The position numbers were made by a program, and so were the translations under genes. Below are positions 55,636 through 64,000 of a DNA stretch of 64,000 nt, one piece after another. The notes under the pieces were generated by a model. It ran no database searches. It worked only from the letters and a program-made list of their open reading frames with translations, and had not been told where the DNA came from. Numbering within the stretch: the stretch's first letter is position 1; each line of letters starts with the position of its first letter. This stretch comes from Datisca glomerata (taxonomy: Eukaryota > Streptophyta > Magnoliopsida > Cucurbitales > Datiscaceae). Location of the stretch: contig QANY01006158.1 of the NCBI GenBank assembly GCA_003255025.1, forward strand, positions 124,001 through 188,000. Direction: 5' to 3'.

Positions 55636-55962
55636 AAATCCGTGGGTTTCTTTGTGGGTAAGTCCTCTCCTTTGCATTTGGTTAAAACTATTCTTATGCA
55701 ATTCTGGGGCAATAAGGATGTCTTCTTTTTCAAATTTGACTCTATTGAAGCTAGAGATGATGTCCTTGAGGCTGGACCTTGGTTCTTACTTGGCAAACCT
55801 ATTATTCTAAAAATTGGCAACCTAATGTCAAATTTTGCAAGGAGAAGGTCTCTAAGATCCCTATTTTGGTAAGACTATATAATGTTTCCCTTGAACTAAG
55901 GACAGCAGAGGCCTTGGGGCACATTGCTAGTGCTGTTGGTACTCCTCTCTATACTGACCCGT
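55636..55962 (+). pseudogene. LINE ORF1 fragment (DUF4283 domain)
   Basis: GFFVGKSSPLHLVKTILMQF, FFFKFDSIEARDDVLEAGPW and LLGKPIILK, then a one-base shift and WQPNVKFCKEKVSKIPILV and EALGHIASAVGTPLYTD. This is the DUF4283 core seen in L1-A copies B and C, but the sequence is distinct enough to be another family (possibly L1-G or L1-H, whose DUF4283 is not otherwise in the window). Both ends are truncated, with no tail or TSD. Confidence 0.85.
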
Positions 55963-57430
55963 GGCACGCACAAAAGTGTACCAACTTAAATCCTGTCAAT
56001 AAATGTGATCGTTATTAACTATGGTAGCAAGCAAGAGTCATCCCGCAGGAGATTGTTTCTAATTAAGTGTTATTGATACAAGATAAACACTAGACTCTGT
56101 GCTGACTAGAAATTAAAATGTGATTAAAAATCCTACTTAGACACAACAAAATTGAAGGAAAACTTGTAGACACACTAATGACACGCTAAACAATATGAAA
56201 ACAAAATATCGGGTTTAAAAAATGTTTGATACATAAACAATGCAAAAGAAAACAAAATTGGAAACTAGAACTTAGAAAAGACAGATTTAAAGAATTAAGA
56301 ATATGATAAGAAACATGGTTAAGGATTCATTCTACAGCTCTAGAAATATGGAAATAGTCAATAATCAGAAATACTTTCTCAATCTTTCAAACATAACAAC
56401 CTTAAAACAATCACAAGTTCGATTATCTTGATCTTTCCTTACCATGTCATTAAGTAAAACAAGCTCATTACTTAAACTCTTTCCATTTAACAACCTAGAA
56501 CAAGTTCTCTAAATTCAGTTTAATGAAAGCAATTAATCAAGAAAGATATGAGTTGAATCAAGCAACAAACACACAAGTTCAATTTATAAAACTTGACAAT
56601 TACGAAAATATCCCATAAACAATTTGCTACTTTTGTTTAGAAAGCCTTGACAATTACAAATCAAAATTCTAAACTAGCAATAAAATTACTAACATGCTCA
56701 CCTAGTTGCGCACCAAGAAAACAAGAAAGAATTTATAGATAATGAAATCAAAGGAATATAAACATAATTGAAAGAGAGATGAAAGAAAATTTCTGAAATT
56801 TATTAACTAATAAATAACCATGTCTAGGGCTTTGAAATCACCCTTAACCAAAGAAAGAAACTAGCTACACATGGAGATGCTGAAGAACATACTACTAAAC
56901 TAGAAAATAACTCAAAATCCTCCTCCCTGTTTCTTGGTTAGGGCGTGCAGACTTTTTATAGAGGTTGTGTGTTATTCAATCTTCACAAAAATCAGCAACT
57001 CCTCCCTATAATCTCTCCTTTCCAAAGTCAGCAAAATTATCCTTTTAAGAACTCTAGCACAAGTAGGACTCTTTTTTATTTATCATGAGAAGAATTTAAA
57101 ATTCAAACTTCAAGATAAAAGATGGTAGATTCTAGCTCAAGAGATAAAGCTAAGGTCCTGATCTTTATCTTTATCATTCACTGATTTAAAATCTTAATCA
57201 GTTTTATCCCTCCTTTTGACCATGTTGGAACGATCCAAAAAATACGAAAAAAATATTCCAATGAAATCTTAATCTCTTATCTTTCCAACCATATGAGATT
57301 TGAATTGCAGAAAAATAGGGATCATAATGTAACGTTCATTTTCTTCGACTGTGCAAATCCGCAGAATTTGATGCTTAATTTGAAATTCAAATTTCGAGTT
57401 GATCTTCAAATTTCGAGTTGAAAGAATTGG
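55963..57430. other. AT-rich non-coding block, unassigned
   Basis: No open frame over about 60 codons. CAAAAGTGTACCAACTTAAAT and GGTAGCAAGCAAGAGTCAT with CCCGCAGGAGA near the left end recall sequences at the edges of plant LTR elements, but I cannot place termini. It runs without visible break into the Athila-like stretch at 57431, so it may be the rest of that element. A short direct repeat (ATTTCGAGTTGA) lies at about 57392 and 57410. Confidence 0.4.
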
Positions 57431-58030
57431 ATCATAATATTACACCTCTCAAAAGAAATTCAGTGGCTCAAATATGTCTCACAAGGGTAATAAAAATTAT
57501 ATAAGCATTTTACTCATCCTAACATGCGTGCTTCTATACTGAAAACATGGCTATTGTGCATAATGATGATTTGAACATAATTATCATAAAAACATATTAA
57601 CCAAGGAAAAATATCAAGATATAAATCCATGTTCATAATCAATCAGAGCGATAACATTAAAGCTCAGCTCTCACCATGGTTGTTAGAAAGTATCCTAAGA
57701 CCCATAAAAACAAAACTTAACTCAAACTAATCAACATAAAGCAACTAATGATATTTGTTTTGTTTTTTTTAGTTTTAGAAAAAATAAAAGAAACAAATGT
57801 GAAGAAGTCTAAAATCCTTTCCCCCCACTTAATTCGAACATTGTCCCTAATGTAACATGAATTCATCCCATGATAAGAATAAATGAGGCAACGAATTAAA
57901 AAGAGAAGAAAATGAAAGGGAAGAGCAAATCTGAGTGTGGCGTGCCTTCCATCCTATTTAGGTTGCCTCCCAATTAGCGCTTGGTTTAATGTCCTCAGCC
58001 TGAGTTGTAACCGCATTGTCTTTATTTTTC
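57431..58030 (-). other. Athila/Tat-like 3' non-coding region, second copy
   Basis: Reverse match of 31081-31668. On the minus strand a purine-rich stretch AAGTGGGGGGAAAGG (about 57815-57830) follows ATTAGGGACAATGTTCG, and further upstream is GGGAGGCAACC (57962-57972). It could be a polypurine-tract region. No coding frame. It joins a gypsy-1 leader of opposite orientation at about 58030, as does the copy at 31081. Confidence 0.45.
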
Positions 58031-58478
58031 TTATTTCTTGCCATATCAAGAAAAAGAGAAAAAAACAGAAAAAGAAAGCAGAAAAAATGAGAAAAGAATA
58101 GAAAAAAGAAGCCGAGGAGTCTACAAAAAAACAGTAAGAAGCCTTTTTGTTTCAATCTTGTTTCATCAAACTCCGTTACAAACTTGTGTGAATTTTGGGT
58201 ATTATCGGAAGCATAGAAACCGTGTATTCCACTCCTTTTCTATTGGACTCAAACTCTTGACCCTTTGTGAGTTTTGGTTGATCTCATTTTGAATTGTTGT
58301 TGGATATTTTGATTTTGTTTCTTGAGCGTGGTTATGAGAATAGAGAAGCTAGGATGGGTAGACCTAAGAGGGATAATGATTTAGGAAACATAACAATCAA
58401 AATCCCATCTTTTCAAGGTAAAAATGATCTGGAAGCTTACTTGGAGTGGAACTAAAGTGGAGATGGTGTTTGATTGCC
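58031..58478 (+). pseudogene. gypsy-1 leader and gag fragment
   Basis: Leader sequence to 58325, then a deletion into mid gag: RGYENREARMGRPKRDNDLG, KIPSFQGKNDLEAYLEW and VEMVFDC. The gag ATG is lost. It ends at 58478 in a gypsy-3 LTR fragment. Confidence 0.75.
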
Positions 58479-58884
58479 AAGGTGTCTTGCTTCCTTGTCA
58501 TCATTTAAAATGTCATGTCATGCTCCATGTGGACTGCCATATTGAACGCCACATCATGCTCCAAGGGTAATGCAATGTAGGATGTCTTTCCATGTAGGCT
58601 GCCATGTTGGATACCACATCATGCTCCATGTCGGCTGCCATGTTGGATGCCATGTCATGGTTCATGTAGGATGTCATGTTGGATACCACATCATGCTCCA
58701 TGGAGGCTGTCATGTTGGATTCCACGCCATGCTCCACGCAGGTTGTCATATTCTACGTCACACTCCATGTCATACTCCTATTGAGTGCTTCATCCATTAT
58801 ATTTTCTCTAGCTTTTGTGATTTGGCCTCTTTGTACTTGAAGTGGATCCATCCTTTGAGCTTGTGCAACCGAATCCTCATCACA
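58479..58884 (-). repeat. gypsy-3 LTR fragment with minisatellite
   Basis: On the minus strand, LTR start (TGATGAGGATTCGG near 58884), Pol-tail region, then five to six minisatellite units (58775-58515). The sense frame 58749-58513 is open: MTTCVEHGVESNM, then units like MEHDVVSNMTSY. The distal LTR is missing. Confidence 0.87.
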
Positions 58885-59957
58885 CATGAAGCACCTAAAA
58901 AGACCACAACACTCCAAATTCTATATCAAACATGTATTGGGTGTCAAAAGTCAGTTCAAGTACATGTCATGCCCAAAAGAACCAAGTTTAGCCAAGTTCG
59001 TCTCGTTTAAGCCTAAAAATGTCTTCTTGGGTCTTTTTGACTCCGCATGGCACAGGAAGCACCTAAAATGACCACAACACTCCAAATTCATATCCCAAAC
59101 ATGTATTGGGTGTCAAAATTCAGTTCAAGTACTTGCCATGCCCAAAAAATCCATGTTTAGCCAAGTTCATCTAATTTGGCCATAAACACGTCCCCTTGGG
59201 TACTTTTGACTCCATATGGCACAAGATGCACCAAAATCGACCAAAAAACTCCAAAGTCTTATCCCAAACATGTATTTGGAGTCAAAAGATAGTTCAAGTA
59301 CTTGTCATGCCCAAAAGATCCAAGTATAGCCAAATTCATCTATTTTGGGCGTACACATATCCCCTTGGGTCTTTTTGACTTCGTATGGAAGAAGAAGTAC
59401 TTAGAATGACCACAAAACTCCAAATTCTTATCCCAAACATGTGTTGGGTGTCAAAAGTCAATTTGAGTACATGCCATGCCCAAAAGAACCAAGTTTGTAA
59501 AGTTCATTTAGTTTGGGCCGAAACACGTCCCCTTAGGTCTTTTGACTCTGTATGGAACAAGTAAAACCTTAAACAACCACAACACACCAAATTCTCCCAA
59601 ACATGTATTGGGTGTCAAAAGTCAGTTTAAGTACATGCCATACACAAAATATCTATGTTTAGCCAAGTTCATCTAGTTTGGTCGTAAACACATCCCTTGG
59701 GTCTTTTTGACTCCGTATGGCACGTGAAGCACCTAAAAAGACAACAACACTCTAAATTCTTATCCCAAACGTGGATTGGGTGTCAAAAGTCAGTGGAAGT
59801 ACATGCCATGTCCAAAATATCCAAGTTTAGCAAAGTTCATCTAGTTTAGGCCTAAACACATCCTCTTGAGTCATTTTGACTCCTTATGGCATATCAAGTA
59901 CCTAGAATGACCATAACGCTCCAATTTCTTATCTCAAACATGTATTGGGTGTCAAAA
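58885..59957 (-). repeat. ~168-bp satellite, minus orientation (about 6.4 monomers)
   Basis: Diverged monomers, several with short indels. It runs into the left TSD of the LINE tail at 59958. Confidence 0.92.
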
Positions 59958-59973
59958 GTCAGTTCGAGTACAT
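59958..59973 (-). repeat. Left 16-bp TSD of the LINE insertion at 59974
   Basis: GTCAGTTCGAGTACAT, repeated without a mismatch at 60093-60108. It is part of the satellite monomer. Confidence 0.93.
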
Positions 59974-60092
59974 TTTTTTTTTTTTTTTTCGGTAAAATAA
60001 AAAATTGTATAAACCGAAGAAGAAACAAACAAATATACAAGGGGCATACCCCAGGAAANCTCACTAAAAAAATCGTTCCAGGCCTTCTTTTC
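59974..60092 (-). mobile_element. L1-A insertion reduced to its two ends around a single N
   Basis: On the minus strand: about 33 bp resembling the L1-A 5' end (ends TTTAGTGAG, 60092-60060), one N (60059), then the last ~65 bp of the 3' UTR (GGGGTATGCCCC, TTCGGTTTATAC...TTACCGAA) and an A-tail of about 18. The perfect 16-bp TSD points to a recent insertion. The N lies where the whole body should be, so an assembly gap is the likely reason for the missing interior. Confidence 0.82.
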
Positions 60093-61810
60093 GTCAGTTC
60101 GAGTACATGCCATGCCCAGAAGATACAAGTTAAGCCAAGTTCATCTAGTTTGGGTCAAAACACGTCCCCTTAGCTCTTTCTACTTCGTATGGAACAAGTA
60201 GCACAAAAAACAACCACAACACTCCAAATTATAATCCCAAACATCTAATGGGTGTCAAAAGTCAGTTCTAGTACATGCCATGCCCAAAGGATCTAAGTTT
60301 AGCCAAGTTCGTCTAGTTTGGGCCTAAATACCCCCCCTTGGGTCATTTGACTCCATATGGCACAACAAGCACCTAAAATGGCCACAAAAGTCCAAATTCT
60401 TAGCCCAAACGTGTATTGTGTGTCAAAAGTCAGTTCAAATACTTGCCATGGCCAAAAGATCAAGTTTAGCCAAGTTCGTCTAGTTTGGGCCTAAACATAT
60501 CCCCTTGGGTCTTTTTGACTTCGTATGGAAGAAGAAGCACCTAAAACGATCGCGACACTCCAACAAAATTCAGTTTGAGTACATGCCCTCCCCAAAAGAT
60601 CCAAGTTAGCCAAGTTCATTCTGTTTGGGCCGAAACACATCCCCTTAGGTCTTTTGACTCAGTATGGCACAAGAAACACCTAAAACGACCACAACACACC
60701 AAAATCTCCCAAACGTGTATTGGTTGTCAAAAGTCAGTTCAAGTACATGCCGTACACAAAAGATCTATGGTTCACCAAGTTCGTCTAGTTTGGTTCTAAA
60801 CACATCCCATGGTCTTTTTGAATCTGTATGGCACATGAAGCTTCTAAAAAGACCACAACACTCGAAATTCTTATTCCAAACGTCTATTGGGTGTCAAAAG
60901 TCAGTTCTAGTACATGCCATACCGAAAAGATCCAGGTTTAGCCAAAGTTCATCTTAATTGGGCCTAAACACGTCCCCTTGGATCTTTTTGACACCGTATG
61001 GCACAACAATTCAAATTTTTTTCTCAAACGCGTATTGGATGACAAAAGTCAGTTCAAGTACATGCCATGCCCAAGAAATCTAAGATTAGTTATGTTCGTC
61101 TATTTTCATCCTAAACACATCCCGTTGGGTCTTTTTGACCCCATATGACACATGAAGCACCTAAAAAGACCACAACATTCCAAATTCATATCCCAAACAT
61201 TGGCTGTCAAAAGTCAGTTCGAGTAAATGGCATGCCCAAAAGATCCAAGTTTAGCCAAGTTCATCTAGTTTGGCGAAAACATGTTCCTTTATGTATTTTT
61301 TACTCCGTATGGCATAAGAAGCACCTAAAACGACCACACCAGTCAGCTCAAGTACACGCCATGCCCAAAATATTTAATTTTAGCCATGTTCATCTAGTTT
61401 GGGCCTAAACATCTCCCCTTGGGTCTTTTTGACTCTGCACAAGAAGCGCCTAAAATGACCACAGCACTCCAAATTCTAATTCTAAGCGTATTGCGTGTCA
61501 AAACTCAGTTCGCGTACATGCCTTACCCAAAAGATCCAAGTTTAGCCAAGTTCATCTAGTTTGGCCCTTCACACATCCCCTTGAGTCTTTTTGACTCAAT
61601 ATGGCAAACGAAGAATCTAAAATGAACACGACACTACAAATGCTTATCCCAAATGTGTATTGAGTGTCAAAAGTCAGTAAGTACATGCCATGTCCAAAAG
61701 ATCCAAGTTTAGCCAAGTTCATCTAGTTTGGGCCTAAACACATCCCTTTGGGTCTTTTTGACCCTGTATGGTACAAGAAGCACCCAAAATAACAAAAATA
61801 ATCCAAACAT
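60093..61810 (-). repeat. ~168-bp satellite, minus orientation (about 10 monomers)
   Basis: Starts with the right TSD copy. From about 60480 to 61810 it mirrors 47365-46031, including shortened units. Confidence 0.92.
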
Positions 61811-62160
61811 TTAACCGACGCATAATTTACAAATATTCAAGGGGCATACCCCAGGCATATTTAAAAGATAGGCTGAGCATGATAGGAAGAGAAAGACCAT
61901 TGGCTATATCAGCACAACTATCCAATCCCTAACTTGAACTTAACTTATTCAACAGAAAACTCTAGAAATTTTCCCACACCACACAAGGTAGGAGAAGCAG
62001 AAAAATATAAGTCTAATATAGAACTTAACAGACATAAAACTCTTGTTTTAACCAAAAAACAAGAAACTTCTAAAACCAATTTCAGTGAACAAAAGCAGCC
62101 CATTAATCACGTAATGTGGAAGGGAAAGGTACCACCCCCCTAAAGAGGAGCCCGAGATCG
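61811..62160 (-). repeat. L1-X 3' UTR fragment embedded in satellite (copy 3 of 3)
   Basis: Same edges as 36-390 and 45692-46030. Close to 36-390 along its length, including AGAGGAGCCCGAGATCG at the right edge. Confidence 0.88.
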
Positions 62161-63098
62161 GTTCAATTACATACCATGCCCAAAAGATTGAAGTTTAGCG
62201 AAGTTCATCTTGTTTGGGCCTAAACACGTTCACTTGGGCCTTTTTGACTCCGTATGGCATAAGAAGTGCCTCACACGACCACAACACTCCAAATTATTAT
62301 CCCAAACGTGTATTGAGTGTCAAAAGTCAGTTCGAGTACATGTCATGCCCAAAAAATTTATGTTTAGCCAACTTCATCAAGTTTGGGCCTAAAAACGTCC
62401 CCTTGGGTCTTTTTGACTCCGTATGGCACAACAAGCACCTAAAATGGCCACAACAGTCCAAATTCTTATCCCAAACATGTATTGGGTGTCAAAAGTCAGT
62501 TCAAGTACATGTCATGCCCAAAGATCCAAGTTTAGCCAAGTTCGTCTATTTTGGTCCTAAACACACCCCTTGGGTTTTTTTTGACTCTGTATGGCCATGA
62601 TGCACCTAAAAAGACAACAACATTCCAAATTCTTATCCCAAACGTGTATTGGCAGTCAGAACTCAGTTCCACTACATGCCATGCCCGAAAGATTCAAGTT
62701 TTATGCAAGTCATCTAGTTTGTGCCTAAACACGCCCCTAGATCTTTTTGACTCCGTATGGCACAAGAAAAACCTAGAATGACCACAACACTCGTAATTCT
62801 TCTCCCAAACATGTATTGGATGTCAAAAGTCTGTTCGAGTACATGCCATACCCAAAAGATCCAAGTTTAGTCAAGTTCATCTAGTTTGGGCCAAAACACG
62901 ACCCTTAGATTTTTTTGACTCTGTATGGCACAAGAAGCACCTAAAATGAACACAACATTCTAAATTCTCATTTTAAACATGTATTAGGTGTCAAAAGTAA
63001 GTTGAAGTACATGCCATGCCGAAAAGATCCACGTTTAGCAAAGTTCATCTAGTTTGGGCCTAAACACGTCCCTTTGGGTGTTTTTGACTCCGTATGAT
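62161..63098 (-). repeat. ~168-bp satellite, minus orientation (about 5.6 monomers)
   Basis: Monomer spacing can be measured here: TTGACTC at 62413, 62581, 62747, 62915 and 63084 gives 168, 166, 168 and 169 bp. It mirrors 45691 down to about 44780. Confidence 0.94.
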
Positions 63099-64000
63099 CT
63101 TCTTGGTTAAGCTTTCCACTAATCCTTTTTCGAGTTGGAGGAAAATTCTGAAAATCAGAGACAAGTTTGCTGGGTATTGCAAAGCTCTTGTGGGAAACGG
63201 TGAGCAGATTTCTCTTCTCTTGGACCCTTGGGACCCTTTGGGTGCTCTTTCTCAAATGTTTGGGCTTAGGATTCTTTTTGGTACTGGTTGGGATTGGACT
63301 ACCAATGTGAGCGCAGTGGTCCAGAATGCAGCTTGGAACTGGCCTATTTCTAACTCCCATGAGCTTATCACAATTAGAGAGCTCCATCTTCCCCCTCCTA
63401 AAGAGTCCACTTTGGACTCTTGGATTTGGACTCTTTCTCCCTCTGGTCTTTTCTCTGTGGGGCACACTTATAGGAAACTGGCTATAGCGGGTGAAAAAGT
63501 GAGATGGGCTCCTCTTATTTGGTTTAAGAAGCTTATTCCCCCAGATATAGTTTTATTACTTGGCTTGCTGTTCTTAATAGGCTTGCAACCGCGGAAAGAT
63601 TGGCTGCTTGGACCTCCTCTCCTGGGTCTTCCAATGTTAGTAGTTGTGTACTTTGCTTGCATCCTTCAGAATCTTCTGAACACCTATTTGTTTCTTGCCC
63701 TTATTCTAGCTTTATTTGGCAGAAATTGGTTGATTTGTGTCGCTTGGTGTCTCCTCCTAGGAACTGGAATCAAGTTATCTCCTGGCTCCTTGTGTAAGTT
63801 AAGAAAGGCTACTTCTTGGGCCTTATGTTGAAGCTTATGTTCAGCTCGTTTGTCTACCATATCTGGTGAGAGAAAAATAATCGAGTCTTTGAGGACAAAA
63901 TGAGGGACAAGAAAGTGGTCTTGGCTTGCATTACAAATGCCATTAGAGGTAGATTTTTTAGTCTAAAAGGATTCTCTGTGACTGAGGATAACAAAACCAT
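63099..64000 (+). pseudogene. L1-A copy F ORF2 C-terminal part (runs off the window)
   Basis: 5'-truncated LINE in satellite. Contains FLVKLSTNPFSSWRKILKIR, LLDPWDPLGALSQMFG, LSPSGLFSVGHTYRKLA and the zf-RVT domain (VRWAPLIWFKK; CVLCLHPSESSEHLF in another frame). Two extra C's at about 63540 shift the frame, and a stop occurs at 63795 (LLV-stop). The end of ORF2 and the 3' UTR lie beyond 64000. Confidence 0.88.

Noticed and set aside
55963..57430. Host gene or intron in the longest region without recognised repeats
   Set aside because: AT-rich, no long frame, no splice-bounded frames, and continuous with a sequence that occurs twice in the window.
57958..58155. Minus-strand frame with MARNKKNKDNAV as a gag start
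   Set aside because: It overlaps the opposite strand of the gypsy-1 leader, includes a low-complexity Phe/Leu run and has no downstream coding partner.
62214..62600. 128-codon open frame as a possible gene
   Set aside because: It lies wholly in satellite and arises because the 168-bp unit is a multiple of three. No start context, domain or unique sequence.
1..64000. tRNA or rRNA genes
   Set aside because: The only tRNA-like signals are 12-bp primer-binding sites of LTR elements. No cloverleaf-length or rRNA-like sequence was seen by eye.

Overview
This window is repeat-dense DNA from a plant nuclear genome, most likely a flowering plant. The evidence is several families of plant L1-clade LINEs (an ORF1 of the DUF4283/zinc-knuckle type; an ORF2 with endonuclease, reverse transcriptase and a C-terminal zf-RVT domain), Ty3/gypsy LTR elements whose primer-binding sites resemble the end of initiator tRNA-Met, and a satellite with a unit of about 168 bp. 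I found no host protein gene, tRNA or rRNA. I cannot name the species. A nucleosome-length satellite carrying nested retroelements fits pericentromeric or other heterochromatic DNA, but that is inference.

Names used here. LINE families: L1-A (copies A to F), L1-G, L1-H, L1-J and L1-X (an internally deleted family keeping part of ORF1 plus the 3' UTR). LTR families: gypsy-1 (8943-14769 and two fragments), gypsy-2 (LTR at 4598), gypsy-3 (LTR carrying a 36-bp minisatellite). Satellite orientation '+' means GGGGACGTGTTTAGG reads on the given strand.

Layout. 1-551: satellite with an L1-X tail. 552-4597: L1-G, split by the deleted L1-A copy E with a target-site duplication (TSD). 4598-5794: gypsy-2 LTR, primer-binding site and leader. 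5795-8942: satellite, an L1-H-like copy and an L1-X copy. 8943-14769: gypsy-1 with both LTRs and a TSD in satellite. 14770-28767: satellite split by L1-A copy B, which is itself split by the almost complete copy A. 28768-33645: fragments of L1-H, L1-J, gypsy-1, an Athila-like region and L1-A copy C. 33646-38579: 5' end of a gypsy-3 element, then satellite split by an L1-X copy. 38580-43838: a second gypsy-3 element whose 3' LTR is split by L1-H. 43839-50957: satellite (with an L1-X tail) and L1-A copy D. 50958-64000: satellite now in the opposite orientation, with gypsy-3 remnants, an Athila-like block, a LINE insertion hidden behind a single N, another L1-X tail, and L1-A copy F running off the end.

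Large-scale structure. All satellite between 5795 and 50957 is '+', and that at 391-551 and after 50981 is '-'. Parts of the two orientations are diverged copies of each other. One pair (34508-38359 against 52813-55237) differs by an L1-X insertion whose empty site survives. A higher-order unit of several monomers plus the same L1-X tail occurs three times.

State of the elements. Every coding region seen is broken by stops, frameshifts, deletions or gaps. The best preserved is ORF2 of copy A (15712-19308), with one internal nonsense codon and an early stop near its end. Two sequencing gaps, 688 N at 19452-20139 and one N at 60059, both fall inside LINE sequence.
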